Shown one piece after another: positions 1 to 5,927 of a DNA stretch of 6,575 bases. The notes below the pieces were generated by a model. It made no database searches and had not been told where the DNA came from. It was given only the letters and a program-made list of their open reading frames with translations. How positions within the stretch are numbered: position 1 is the stretch's first letter; every line of letters starts with the position of its first letter. Origin of the DNA: Armatimonadota bacterium (GTDB lineage Bacteria; Armatimonadota; Fimbriimonadia; Fimbriimonadales; Fimbriimonadaceae); assembly GCA_023392285.1 (NCBI GenBank), contig JAEVZK010000154.1, forward strand, positions 1-6,575, in the 5' to 3' direction. Position numbers and translations under genes: made by a program.

Positions 1-2
1 AG

Positions 3-101
3 CGGCCTCATCTTGGACTGGGGGGACTGACCCCCGCGAAATTCAAGCAGGGATTGCTTATGCAAACAGAAGAACAACAGGAGGCGATCCTAGGGGTCTA
101 G
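3..101 (+). CDS. IS3-type transposase (OrfB), C-terminal fragment at window edge
   Basis: This is the last 32 codons of a gene that begins before the window. The frame reads RPHLGLGGLTPAKF and then a short polar tail ending EAILGV. The pattern RPH-x-x-LG-x-x-TP-x-x-F is the hallmark end of the rve/integrase-core transposase of IS3-family elements (OrfB), just after the final catalytic Glu region, which is off the window. OrfB is the DDE transposase that cuts and joins the element ends. The stop at 99-101 lies two bases before the presumed right inverted repeat, the normal spacing in such elements. No catalytic residue is visible here, so it cannot be said whether the element is intact. IS481-type transposases share a similar motif and are the main alternative. 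Confidence 0.75.
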   Translation, partial: RPHLGLGGLTPAKFKQGLLMQTEEQQEAILGV

Positions 102-102
102 G

Positions 103-127
103 GTGGACCAGAAATGGGGACTAGTCA
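103..127 (+). repeat. Presumed right terminal inverted repeat of the IS
   Basis: The bases between the transposase stop and the conserved-looking terminal TCA contain GGACCAGAAATGGGGAC, a typical composition for the inner-to-outer part of an IS3-type right inverted repeat. It cannot be confirmed without the left end. Confidence 0.5.
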
Positions 128-525
128 CTCGGACTCATTCCGCAACAGCTTTCATGTCACTTAATGGTCGCCATGGCCTTGCGTCTTACGCGCCCTTGCT
201 AGCAATTGGTTCTATTTTTGGAGCTATGACTCTTGTCAAGCAGAGTATGATTCCGCACGCGACTTGGCTACCTCTCCTTGGATTTTTGGCGTCGTCCGGT
301 ATAGACGGGGGGTGTGTCACTTGTGCGACCCACTATTCGCTGGCTGGATGGGCTCCGCTAATCTGTTGCATTCTCTTGCTAGGTGCTTCCGTTTTGTTCA
401 ATCTGGGCTCGCTGGCCCTACATTCTTATGTCCGTCGCTTGGCCCCTCTTACAGATCTGCATCTTCGAGCGTTTAATGGATGTTGCTGGGGACAGCAGCT
501 ACAAAGCCATAAGCTAGAGAGTTAG
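103..525 (+). CDS. Doubtful hydrophobic ORF abutting the IS end; possible 5'-truncated gene remnant
   Basis: This is a 140-codon open frame that I do not recognise. Its GTG start coincides with the first base of the presumed IS inverted repeat, so the first eight or so residues would be encoded by the IS. It has no ribosome binding site at proper distance; AGGAGG at 79-84 is 18 bases away and inside the transposase gene. The product has hydrophobic stretches at about residues 29-45 and 82-106, a weaker one around 54-66, and a CxxC at 71-74. A second Cys pair is at 88-89 and a third at 127-128. The next candidate start, ATG at 154, also lacks a ribosome binding site. It converges on rel with 10 bp between stops. 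The best reading is the 3' part of a membrane-protein gene cut by the IS. The alternative is a chance open frame in non-coding DNA. Confidence 0.27.
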   Translation: MDQKWGLVTRTHSATAFMSLNGRHGLASYAPLLAIGSIFGAMTLVKQSMIPHATWLPLLGFLASSGIDGGCVTCATHYSLAGWAPLICCILLLGASVLFNLGSLALHSYVRRLAPLTDLHLRAFNGCCWGQQLQSHKLES

Positions 526-535
526 CTTTGCGAAT

Positions 536-2758
536 CTACTTGACGCTGGTGCGGCCGAACATGCGCAGGATGGAAATGACGTCTTGGAAGCCCGAGATCT
601 TGTTCATCACCTGCTGAAGATGGGCGGTGTCGGTGACTTCGATGGTGACTTCGATCTCGGCTGTCGAGTTGGGAAGCGTCTTAATCTTGGCGGCGGAGAC
701 GTTCGTTTTAGACTCGCCAAAGATGGTGGAGATGTCCATGAGGAGGCCTTGGCGATTGAGGGAAATGATCTTTAGATTGACGGCGTAAGACTGCCCGTCG
801 GCTGGCCAGTCGTAGTGAAGCAGGCGTTCAGGTTCAGTGGTGAGATAGTTTTGCGCGTTTGGGCAGACTCGGCGGTGGATCATGATGCCGCGGCCCCTGG
901 TGACGTAGCCGACGACTTCATCTCCTGGGATTGGGCTGCAGCACTTGGCGCGGTTGACCATCACATTGTCGACGCCGCTGGTGAAGAGGCCCACCTTCCC
1001 CTCTTTGGTGCGTTGGGTTTGAATCTGATCGGGATTCGGCTGCTCTTGCACGAAGCCGCGCAGCTTGTTGACGACGTTCTGAACGCTCGCAAGTCCGGTG
1101 CCGATCTTGGCGAGCACGTCGGTTCCATTTTCTGCGCCTTCGATCTGCTTTGCGACTTCGTTGAGTTTCTCCTCGCCGAGATAGCCTCTTGGGTCGAGGC
1201 CCTGTACGCGAAGTTCTTTATCGAGTGCTTCTTTGCCTCGCGCAGCGTCGGAATCCTTGCTCTGCTTTCGGAAGTAGGCCCGCAGTTTATTTCGTGTGTG
1301 TGCGGAGGAGATAAAGTGCAGCCAATCGAGTGACGGCTGACCATTCGAGCGGGTGATCGCCTCGACGACGTCGCCATTATTGAGGCGCGTACTCAGCGGC
1401 ACCATGACGCCGTTCACCTTTGCGCCGACGAGGGTGAGTCCGACTTTCGTGTGAACTCGGAAGGCGAAATCGACCGGAGTCGAGCCGCGCGGAAGATCGA
1501 TCACGTCTCCCTTCGGGGTGAAGACGAAAACCTGCTCGCTGAAGAGATCGGTCGACAGGGAACGCAGGAAATCGCTGGATGAGCGGGCATCGCTGGACCA
1601 GTCGAAGAGCTGCTGCCGGAGGGATTTGAGTCGCGAGCTCTCGTCGTTTGCGGTATTCGATCCTTCCTTGTAAGTCCAGTGCGCCGCGACGCCATATTCG
1701 GCCACCTGGTGCATCTCGACGGTGCGAATCTGAACTTCAAGCGGACTTCCATGGGGACCGACGACTTTCGTGTGCAGGGATTGGTAGCCGTTCGCCTTCG
1801 GCTTGGCGATATAGTCGGTGAAAAGCCCGGGAACGGGTACCCACATTTCATGAACGATGCCGAGCGCGACGTAGCAGTCGTTCAGATCCTGAACGATGAT
1901 ACGCAGGGCAAGCAGATCGTAAATTTCATCAAATTCGATGCCTTGCTTCACCATCTTGTTGAAGATCGAGTAGAGGTGTTTGGGGCGGCCCCGAATATCG
2001 ACAACTTTGATGTGCCGAGCCTGAAAGCGCTCTTTGAGTCTGACCAGTGCCTCGTTGAGCTCCGTTTCCCGTTGCTTTCGAGTCTTGGAGACGAGCTCGC
2101 TGATCATCTGGAACTCTCGCGGGTGGAGATGCTTGAAAGCGAGGTCTTCAAGCTGCCATTTGACCTGCCAGATGCCAAGCCTTGCAGCGAGCGGGGCATA
2201 GACATCCAGGGTCTCATTTGCGATACGCGACTTACGTTCGGGCGAGAGTGAATCGAGGGTCTGCATGTTGTGCAGCCGATCTGCCAGCTTGATGACCATC
2301 ACGCGAAAGTCTTTCGCCATCGCGAGAAGCATCTTGCGGAGGCTTTCGGCAGCGCGGGTGGTCTCCGCGGAGGCGCGTTGGCGAGCGGTCAACTCGCCGG
2401 CTGGACTAAATTTTAGCTTCGTGACGCCTTCGACCAAGTTCAAGACGCTTTCGCCGAAATCCCGCTGAATCTCTTCCGCGGTCACTCCCGTGTCTTCGAT
2501 GACATCGTGAAGGATCGATGCGACAATCGTGTCGTCATCCATGCGTAGATCGGCGAGAATTTGGGCGACCGCAACTGGATGGACGATGTATGGATCTCCG
2601 CTTACGCGGGCTTGGCCGGCATGCGCCTTTTCGGCGATGTAATAGGCGTACCGGATCTTCTTGATATTGGCGTCAGGGCGCTGCTCACGCACCGTTTCAA
2701 GGAGGGCGTGAAGATTCTCGGGATCTTCCCAATCCTGGCTAATCTCGTAAGCAACCAT
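536..2758 (-). CDS. rel: Bifunctional (p)ppGpp synthetase/hydrolase, RelA/SpoT family (long RSH)
   Basis: Cytoplasmic, ribosome-associated stringent-response enzyme. It transfers pyrophosphate from ATP to GDP/GTP to make (p)ppGpp and also hydrolyses it. The length, 740 residues, is normal for a long RSH. The HD hydrolase domain (about 35-190) keeps H60, H84-D85, E88-D89, D160 and N164, so hydrolysis should work. The synthetase domain (about 240-365) has GRPKHLYS (257-264), R286, YQSLH (325-329), the catalytic Glu in EVQIRT (E341) and AEYGVAAHW. TGS (about 407-468), a helical domain, a Cys/His finger (C606, C607, H628, C632) and a C-terminal ACT domain (about 659-735) follow. One oddity is that the segment normally RFKD in bifunctional enzymes, or EFDD in RelA, reads LFTD (312-315). 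The ATG at 2758 is the only plausible start, because an in-frame TAG lies about 18 codons upstream without another ATG/GTG/TTG. It has no clear ribosome binding site. It lies 77 bp downstream of the DUF423 gene. Confidence 0.97.
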   Translation of the reverse strand: MVAYEISQDWEDPENLHALLETVREQRPDANIKKIRYAYYIAEKAHAGQARVSGDPYIVHPVAVAQILADLRMDDDTIVASILHDVIEDTGVTAEEIQRDFGESVLNLVEGVTKLKFSPAGELTARQRASAETTRAAESLRKMLLAMAKDFRVMVIKLADRLHNMQTLDSLSPERKSRIANETLDVYAPLAARLGIWQVKWQLEDLAFKHLHPREFQMISELVSKTRKQRETELNEALVRLKERFQARHIKVVDIRGRPKHLYSIFNKMVKQGIEFDEIYDLLALRIIVQDLNDCYVALGIVHEMWVPVPGLFTDYIAKPKANGYQSLHTKVVGPHGSPLEVQIRTVEMHQVAEYGVAAHWTYKEGSNTANDESSRLKSLRQQLFDWSSDARSSSDFLRSLSTDLFSEQVFVFTPKGDVIDLPRGSTPVDFAFRVHTKVGLTLVGAKVNGVMVPLSTRLNNGDVVEAITRSNGQPSLDWLHFISSAHTRNKLRAYFRKQSKDSDAARGKEALDKELRVQGLDPRGYLGEEKLNEVAKQIEGAENGTDVLAKIGTGLASVQNVVNKLRGFVQEQPNPDQIQTQRTKEGKVGLFTSGVDNVMVNRAKCCSPIPGDEVVGYVTRGRGIMIHRRVCPNAQNYLTTEPERLLHYDWPADGQSYAVNLKIISLNRQGLLMDISTIFGESKTNVSAAKIKTLPNSTAEIEVTIEVTDTAHLQQVMNKISGFQDVISILRMFGRTSVK

Positions 2759-2818
2759 CGTTGTCTTGCCGAAGGGGTCAAGCGACGGTGATTGACCAAT
2801 GTGGCCCTAGATACCCTT

Positions 2819-2824
2819 AGTATA
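2819..2824 (-). promoter_or_regulatory. Possible -10 element for rel (TATACT)
   Basis: TATACT, one mismatch from TATAAT, lies in the 77-bp gap between DUF423 and rel, about 60 bp before the rel start. The matching -35 position (GAGGAA) is poor. So rel may have its own promoter, or it may be read through from DUF423. Confidence 0.25.
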
Positions 2825-2835
2825 CGCCGAGCGTG

Positions 2836-3210
2836 CTAGTTTTCCTCTGTAGGGCTCATCTTAAGGGCTGAAACGATGAGGAGCAGCCATCCCCCTAGGA
2901 AGCAAAGTCCGCCGATCGGGGTAATGGCTCCTAATATCCGGGTGCCGGTGAGCGAGAGCGCGTAAAGAGAGCCGCTGAAGATCACGATGCCGGCTACGAA
3001 GAGCGGTCCGATCCACTTGTGCAGCTTCCCGTAGTTTGCAGCTACGAAGAGGAGGGCCAAGGCGTGGATCATCTGATACTGAACGGCGGTTTGGTAGATC
3101 GCCAGCATCTCGGGTGAAATCTGGTCGCGGAGTGCGTGAGCTCCAAACGCACCAAACGCGACGGCGAGGAAACCGCAGACCGCGCCGATGAGGAGGAGGA
3201 GCCGGTTCAC
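2836..3210 (-). CDS. DUF423 family small membrane protein (YgdD/YwdK-like)
   Basis: A 124-residue inner-membrane protein of unknown biochemical role. It carries the family signatures GAFGAHAL (20-27), QYQMIHALALLF (44-55), the IFSGSLY stretch (77-83) and ITPIGGLCFLGGW (96-108). Four hydrophobic helices fall at about 3-22, 44-59, 66-86 and 93-115. Length and layout match the family, which is about 120-130 residues. The start is GTG at 3210: an in-frame TGA sits two codons upstream, and the next Met is far inside the conserved region. There is no proper ribosome binding site, only GAAAG directly next to the start. It is transcribed toward rel and diverges from the pseudopilin gene across 31 bp, so the two promoters must overlap each other or the genes. 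No regulatory signal is evident. Confidence 0.93.
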   Translation of the reverse strand: MNRLLLLIGAVCGFLAVAFGAFGAHALRDQISPEMLAIYQTAVQYQMIHALALLFVAANYGKLHKWIGPLFVAGIVIFSGSLYALSLTGTRILGAITPIGGLCFLGGWLLLIVSALKMSPTEEN

Positions 3211-3241
3211 CTTTCAAGCATGACAGACCGGCGGGCGTAGA

Positions 3242-3928
3242 ATGGTGGTGATGATTCGCCGCGCGTTCACGCTTATCGAGTTACTCGTGGTGATCGCGAT
3301 CATCGCCATCCTTGCGGCGATCTTGTTTCCGGTGTTCAGTCAGGCGAAGGAAGCTGCGAAGAAGACGGCGTGCCTTTCCAATCTGAAGCAGATTGGGCTC
3401 GGCTTTACAATGTACTTAACGGACAGCGATGACCTGCTGCCGGATCGGCGCGATCTGAAGACGAGTCTTGGCTACAAGCCTTGGTCGAGCTGGCCGACGA
3501 GCGATCCTCGCGGCGGATGGGCGCTGCAGATTCTGCAGCCGTACCTGAAGTCTCGCGATCTCTTCACTTGCCCGAGCTTGAAGGGGGGCGTTCTTGCCGA
3601 GGCGGTTCAGGTGAAGCAAACTCTGCCGGAGGGGATTAGCCGGTATTGGCTGTGGCGCTTCGATCGGCCCGATGATCCGGTTCCACTCGACAACTTTTGG
3701 GGCAAGTCGCCAGATCAATGCGTGTCCGATCTGCAGGCCTCGGGCAATCCACAGGCTGGCAATCCGGAAGGCGTGGCAGATGTGGAGCTTGCCGTCGATC
3801 CTTACTTCCCCGCCACGATTCCAACGGTGGAGGCTCAGCTTAAGGGGAAGACGGCGCATACCGGTGGGCGCAACCGGCTGTTCCTCGATCTGCACGCGAA
3901 ATGGATGCGCGACCCGCGCACGCAGTAG
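3242..3928 (+). CDS. Prepilin-type N-terminal cleavage/methylation protein, H-X9-DG-like family (pseudopilin-like)
   Basis: A secreted or membrane-anchored type IV pilin-like protein of 228 residues. The N-terminus has a short basic leader and AFTLIELLVV, with cleavage expected between A8 and F9 (Ala at -1 instead of the usual Gly). The conserved Glu is at +5 (E13) and a hydrophobic helix runs to about residue 30. Next comes the conserved SNLKQIGLGFTMYLTD block (46-61), typical of the large pseudopilin families of Armatimonadota and Planctomycetota. The C-terminus has H206-X9-D216 but Leu instead of Gly after the Asp, so it is a variant of the H-X9-DG signature. Start choice is open: ATG 3242 or ATG 3251, the latter giving the usual short leader MIRRAF. 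Neither has a clear ribosome binding site. thpR follows after 9 bp, probably in the same transcript. The function is unknown; these proteins are presumed exported by type II/IV pilus-like machinery. Confidence 0.92.
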   Translation: MVVMIRRAFTLIELLVVIAIIAILAAILFPVFSQAKEAAKKTACLSNLKQIGLGFTMYLTDSDDLLPDRRDLKTSLGYKPWSSWPTSDPRGGWALQILQPYLKSRDLFTCPSLKGGVLAEAVQVKQTLPEGISRYWLWRFDRPDDPVPLDNFWGKSPDQCVSDLQASGNPQAGNPEGVADVELAVDPYFPATIPTVEAQLKGKTAHTGGRNRLFLDLHAKWMRDPRTQ

Positions 3929-3937
3929 CATAGGGCG

Positions 3938-4480
3938 ATGCGCCTGTTCATCGGCATCGAAATTCCTGTCCAAGCTCTCGAGGAGCTGATCGAATTTAAG
4001 AAGGGATTGGCTGAAGCCATTCAAAAGCAGGGTGTGCGGATGGTTGCGGACGCCAAGCTCCACTTGACGCTGCTTTTTCTTGGCGAGGTCTCCTCGGAAC
4101 GGGTCGATGATCTGATATCGGTTCTCGGGAGCCTGCGGCAAGAGACGTTTAGCCTGAGGTTGAGCGGGGTGGGCGGCTTCCCTAGTGCGGACCGTCCACG
4201 GGTTGTCTGGACGGGAGTGGACGGCGAGATCGATAGCTTGCGCGAGCTACAGCGAGGCATCGCGGAAGCTGCAAAGGATTTTGGCGACAGTCGTGAGGAG
4301 TCTGACTACACTCCTCACGTGACGCTCGCGCGGATTTCTCCTGGATCGAGGATTGTCGGACGCGCTATAAAGGGGCTGAGCTTTGAGAGCCACAGCCCTT
4401 TTCAAGTTAGCCAATTCGCCATCTATCATTCACGGCCGGATGGCACTTATGAGGTGATCTCAAGGTTTCCGCTCGCCTAA
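3938..4480 (+). CDS. thpR: RNA 2',3'-cyclic phosphodiesterase (LigT/2H family)
   Basis: Cytoplasmic 2H-phosphoesterase that opens 2',3'-cyclic phosphate RNA ends to 2'-phosphate. Family members were first described as 2'-5' RNA ligases. The 180-residue length is typical. Both catalytic HxT motifs are present: H42-L43-T44 in LHLTLLFLGEV and H127-V128-T129 in YTPHVTLARI. The N-terminus MRLFIGIEIP, the FPSADRPRVVWTGV stretch (81-94) and the C-terminal F-x-I-Y-x-S block (160-165) also match the family. The start at 3938 places the first strand directly at the N-terminus as in homologs. AGGG lies only two bases before it, so the ribosome binding site is weak. It follows the pseudopilin gene by 9 bp, most likely co-transcribed, although no functional link between the two is known. 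The stop is 2 bp from the stop of the opposing PEP-CTERM gene, with no room for a terminator. Confidence 0.95.
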   Translation: MRLFIGIEIPVQALEELIEFKKGLAEAIQKQGVRMVADAKLHLTLLFLGEVSSERVDDLISVLGSLRQETFSLRLSGVGGFPSADRPRVVWTGVDGEIDSLRELQRGIAEAAKDFGDSREESDYTPHVTLARISPGSRIVGRAIKGLSFESHSPFQVSQFAIYHSRPDGTYEVISRFPLA

Positions 4481-4482
4481 GG

Positions 4483-5088
4483 CTATCTTCGGCGGCGCAA
4501 CATACACGCAAAGCCGAGGGCCAGGGCCGCACATGAGAAGGGTTCGGGCACGGGATTGCTTGGCGCAGATGGCTCGCTGTCGTTGAAAGCTGGGGCGAAG
4601 CTGAGTCCGTTCCAGGTGTCGGTTGCCAGTGTGGTTGTGAGCAGGCTCGATGAACCGAATGACCAGCTCGAAGGCAGACTCGTGCCGTCGGCAACGTAGT
4701 AGCCCCAAAATCCGGAGGTGAACCAGCCTGCCGCGTAGTGGTCGCCGCGATCGATTGCGTGCGCATCTTCCCCGCTGCCGGTTAGGTGCAAACCGTCCCC
4801 CGCTTGATCCCAGCCGAGGCCGAAAATCGTTTGGGGGCCGCCGCCTCCTTCTACGCGGCTCAGCCTCGGGTCCGAAGTCATGATCGAATTGAGCATGTCG
4901 AAGCCGGTCGCGCTGCCCGACCAGCGGAAGCCGAAGACGAGGCTTTCGGGCTGAACGCCGTCGTTCCAATCAATAACCAAAGCGGTTTGGTTCGAACCTG
5001 AGCCGGACCACTCCGTAATGTCAGCGAAACCGAAGGCGGAAGAAAGTGCGGCGAGGGCGAGAGACGAGAGAGTAAAGAGTGTTTTCAT
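4483..5088 (-). CDS. PEP-CTERM sorting-domain secreted protein, second gene of a B12-riboswitch operon
   Basis: A 201-residue exported protein. The signal peptide covers about residues 1-22 (MKTLFTLSSLALAALSSAFG, probable cleavage after GFA). The C-terminus is a PEP-CTERM signal: VPEP (180-183), a hydrophobic stretch (184-196) and a run of four Arg. This predicts processing by an exosortase and display at the cell envelope. The mature part is rich in Gly, Ser and Trp. It has blocks also familiar from other PEP-CTERM proteins: NQTALVIDWNDG (33-44), FGFRW (52-56), GFDML (62-66), FWGYYVADG (127-135) and WNGLSFAPAF (159-168). I cannot name the family with certainty; a transcobalamin C-terminal-like (DUF4430-type) fold is only a speculation. 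Its ATG comes 3 bp after the stop of the pseudopilin gene, in the same frame and without a ribosome binding site, which suggests translational coupling. It should therefore share that gene's cobalamin control. Confidence 0.9.
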   Translation of the reverse strand: MKTLFTLSSLALAALSSAFGFADITEWSGSGSNQTALVIDWNDGVQPESLVFGFRWSGSATGFDMLNSIMTSDPRLSRVEGGGGPQTIFGLGWDQAGDGLHLTGSGEDAHAIDRGDHYAAGWFTSGFWGYYVADGTSLPSSWSFGSSSLLTTTLATDTWNGLSFAPAFNDSEPSAPSNPVPEPFSCAALALGFACMLRRRR

Positions 5089-5091
5089 GAT

Positions 5092-5823
5092 TTAGTTCAG
5101 GTCGAAGAGATCGTCAGTTGTGAGGTCGCCGTCGCCATCGACGTCGCCCAAGTTGTTCGTTGTGAAGTCTGCGGAATGGAAGCCTGCGCCAAAGTCGGAG
5201 AGGCGAATGATCGGCTTACGCGAGCTCGCGTGGCCGTCGCACCAGACCAGCTTCCCCGATCCGTTGTGCCGGCCCTGAAAGCCGGGAAAGTTTTGGGAAG
5301 GAGGATCGAGGTATGGGTTTCCTTCCAAGGTGGGTTTGGAGTACTGCCAGTTGTTCATCCTCGCGCTGGAGCCGAAGCAGACGGTGGCGGCAACGTTGCC
5401 GATGGCGGAGTAGTTCACGCTCGTGTGGTAGCCGAGATAGAAGTAGTTGTAGCCGTACCCAGTCAGGCCGGTAGAGGTTCGCAGGGTACGGGGGAAGGAA
5501 GGGTCGGACTGAATGCCCTTGGAACGGGTGTACACGTAAAGCGGCCCCTTAGTCTCGTCGAGCGCCTGTGCTACCGGATCGAACTGACCCCACCACCAGT
5601 TCTGCAGGCCGTTGGGGCCAGCGGTGTATGCCAGCAAGAGCTCTCCGTCGTCATCGTCGGCATACATTTGCCATGCAAGGCCGAGTTGCTTCAGATTCGA
5701 CAGCGAGGTAGTTCCCTTCGCTGCTTCCTTCGCTCGCGCGAGGACGGGGAAAAGAATGGCGGCCAAAATCGCGATGATCGCCATGACGACGAGCAGTTCG
5801 ATTAAGGTAAACGCAGATTTCAT
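5092..5823 (-). CDS. Prepilin-type H-X9-DG protein with C-terminal dockerin-like loop, under a cobalamin riboswitch
   Basis: A 243-residue exported pseudopilin-like protein, paralogous to the gene at 3242. The leader MKSA precedes FTLIELLVVMAIIAILAAI; cleavage is expected after A4, with the conserved Glu at residue 9. The block SNLKQLGLAWQMYADDDDGE (42-61) corresponds to that of its paralog. The canonical C-terminal signature is intact: H186-X9-D196-G197. Beyond it the protein adds a tail ending in DVDGDGDLTTDDLFDLN, which matches one dockerin/EF-hand-type calcium loop (D227, D229, D231, D233, D238 region); true dockerins usually have two. The start is secure: AGGAGG lies six bases before ATG 5823, the only strong ribosome binding site in the window. 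That site is embedded in a hairpin downstream of a cobalamin riboswitch, so B12 should repress translation. The PEP-CTERM gene follows after 3 bp. Function is unknown; a role at the cell surface linked to B12 supply is inferred from regulation only. Confidence 0.93.
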   Translation of the reverse strand: MKSAFTLIELLVVMAIIAILAAILFPVLARAKEAAKGTTSLSNLKQLGLAWQMYADDDDGELLLAYTAGPNGLQNWWWGQFDPVAQALDETKGPLYVYTRSKGIQSDPSFPRTLRTSTGLTGYGYNYFYLGYHTSVNYSAIGNVAATVCFGSSARMNNWQYSKPTLEGNPYLDPPSQNFPGFQGRHNGSGKLVWCDGHASSRKPIIRLSDFGAGFHSADFTTNNLGDVDGDGDLTTDDLFDLN

Positions 5824-5927
5824 CTATAACCTCCTGGGAGGTCATCGGCGAGAAAGTCGGGAGAGGATCGCCGAAGAGGTGGCGATTACGCTCCACCTAA
5901 TGCTCGTAGGTGACCAATCGTCATCCG
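5824..5927 (-). promoter_or_regulatory. Expression platform of the cobalamin riboswitch
   Basis: About 100 bases between the aptamer and the start codon, with competing stems. One hairpin pairs CACCTA with TAGGTG (5912-5894). Another pairs ATCGCC with GGCGAT (5886-5867) around a loop ACCTCTTC that is itself complementary to the ribosome binding site. GGCGA (5872-5868) can alternatively pair with a second TCGCC at 5851-5847, next to the sequestering hairpin. This set of mutually exclusive stems is what a translational switch needs. The actual fold is inferred by eye. Confidence 0.5.
5827..5844 (-). promoter_or_regulatory. Hairpin sequestering the ribosome binding site of the pseudopilin gene
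   Basis: On the transcript, UGACCUC (5844-5838) can pair with GAGGUUA (5833-5827) around a four-base loop CCAG, giving seven pairs with one G-U. The AGGAGG at 5835-5830 is thereby occluded. No U-run follows the stem, which argues for translational control rather than termination. Confidence 0.6.

Larger units (their letters stand above)
1..127 (+). mobile_element. Right end of an IS3-family-like insertion sequence
   Basis: The first 101 bases encode the C-terminal end of an integrase-core transposase. The stop is followed by a 25-base stretch ending in GTCA. Read from the other strand it begins TGACTAGTCCCC and continues with a T-rich run and GGTCCACC, which resembles the terminal inverted repeats of IS3-family elements (TGACC...CCCC...GGACC type). 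The left end, and any target-site duplication, lie outside the window, so the exact boundary near base 127 is an inference. Confidence 0.65.

Noticed and set aside
60..101. Short ORF MQTEEQQEAILGV as a possible leader peptide
   Set aside because: It is the in-frame tail of the transposase C-terminus, which runs open from the window start with the RPH..LG..TP motif.
815..1333. Plus-strand open frame of 172 codons, and a similar one at 1679-2251
   Set aside because: Both are antisense to conserved Rel domains (helical/Cys region and synthetase domain). No start signal or recognisable family.
3220..3243. ATGACA and TAGAAT as a standard promoter for the first pseudopilin
   Set aside because: The spacing between the two hexamers is only 12 bp, too short for a normal sigma-70-type promoter. 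TAGAAT alone is kept only as a hint in the leaderless-initiation finding.
3416..4141. Long open frame of 241 codons on the minus strand
   Set aside because: It lies antisense to the pseudopilin and thpR, both supported by clear motifs. Its product is Arg/Leu/Pro-rich without recognisable motifs and is a by-product of the GC-rich codons opposite.
5838..5850. GCCGATGACCTCC near the start codon as the B12 box of the riboswitch
   Set aside because: The segment at 5933-5947 (CAGCCCGAATGCCCG) fits the B12 box better and sits at the right place after the core and small stem. The GACCTC bases are better explained as the arm that hides the ribosome binding site.
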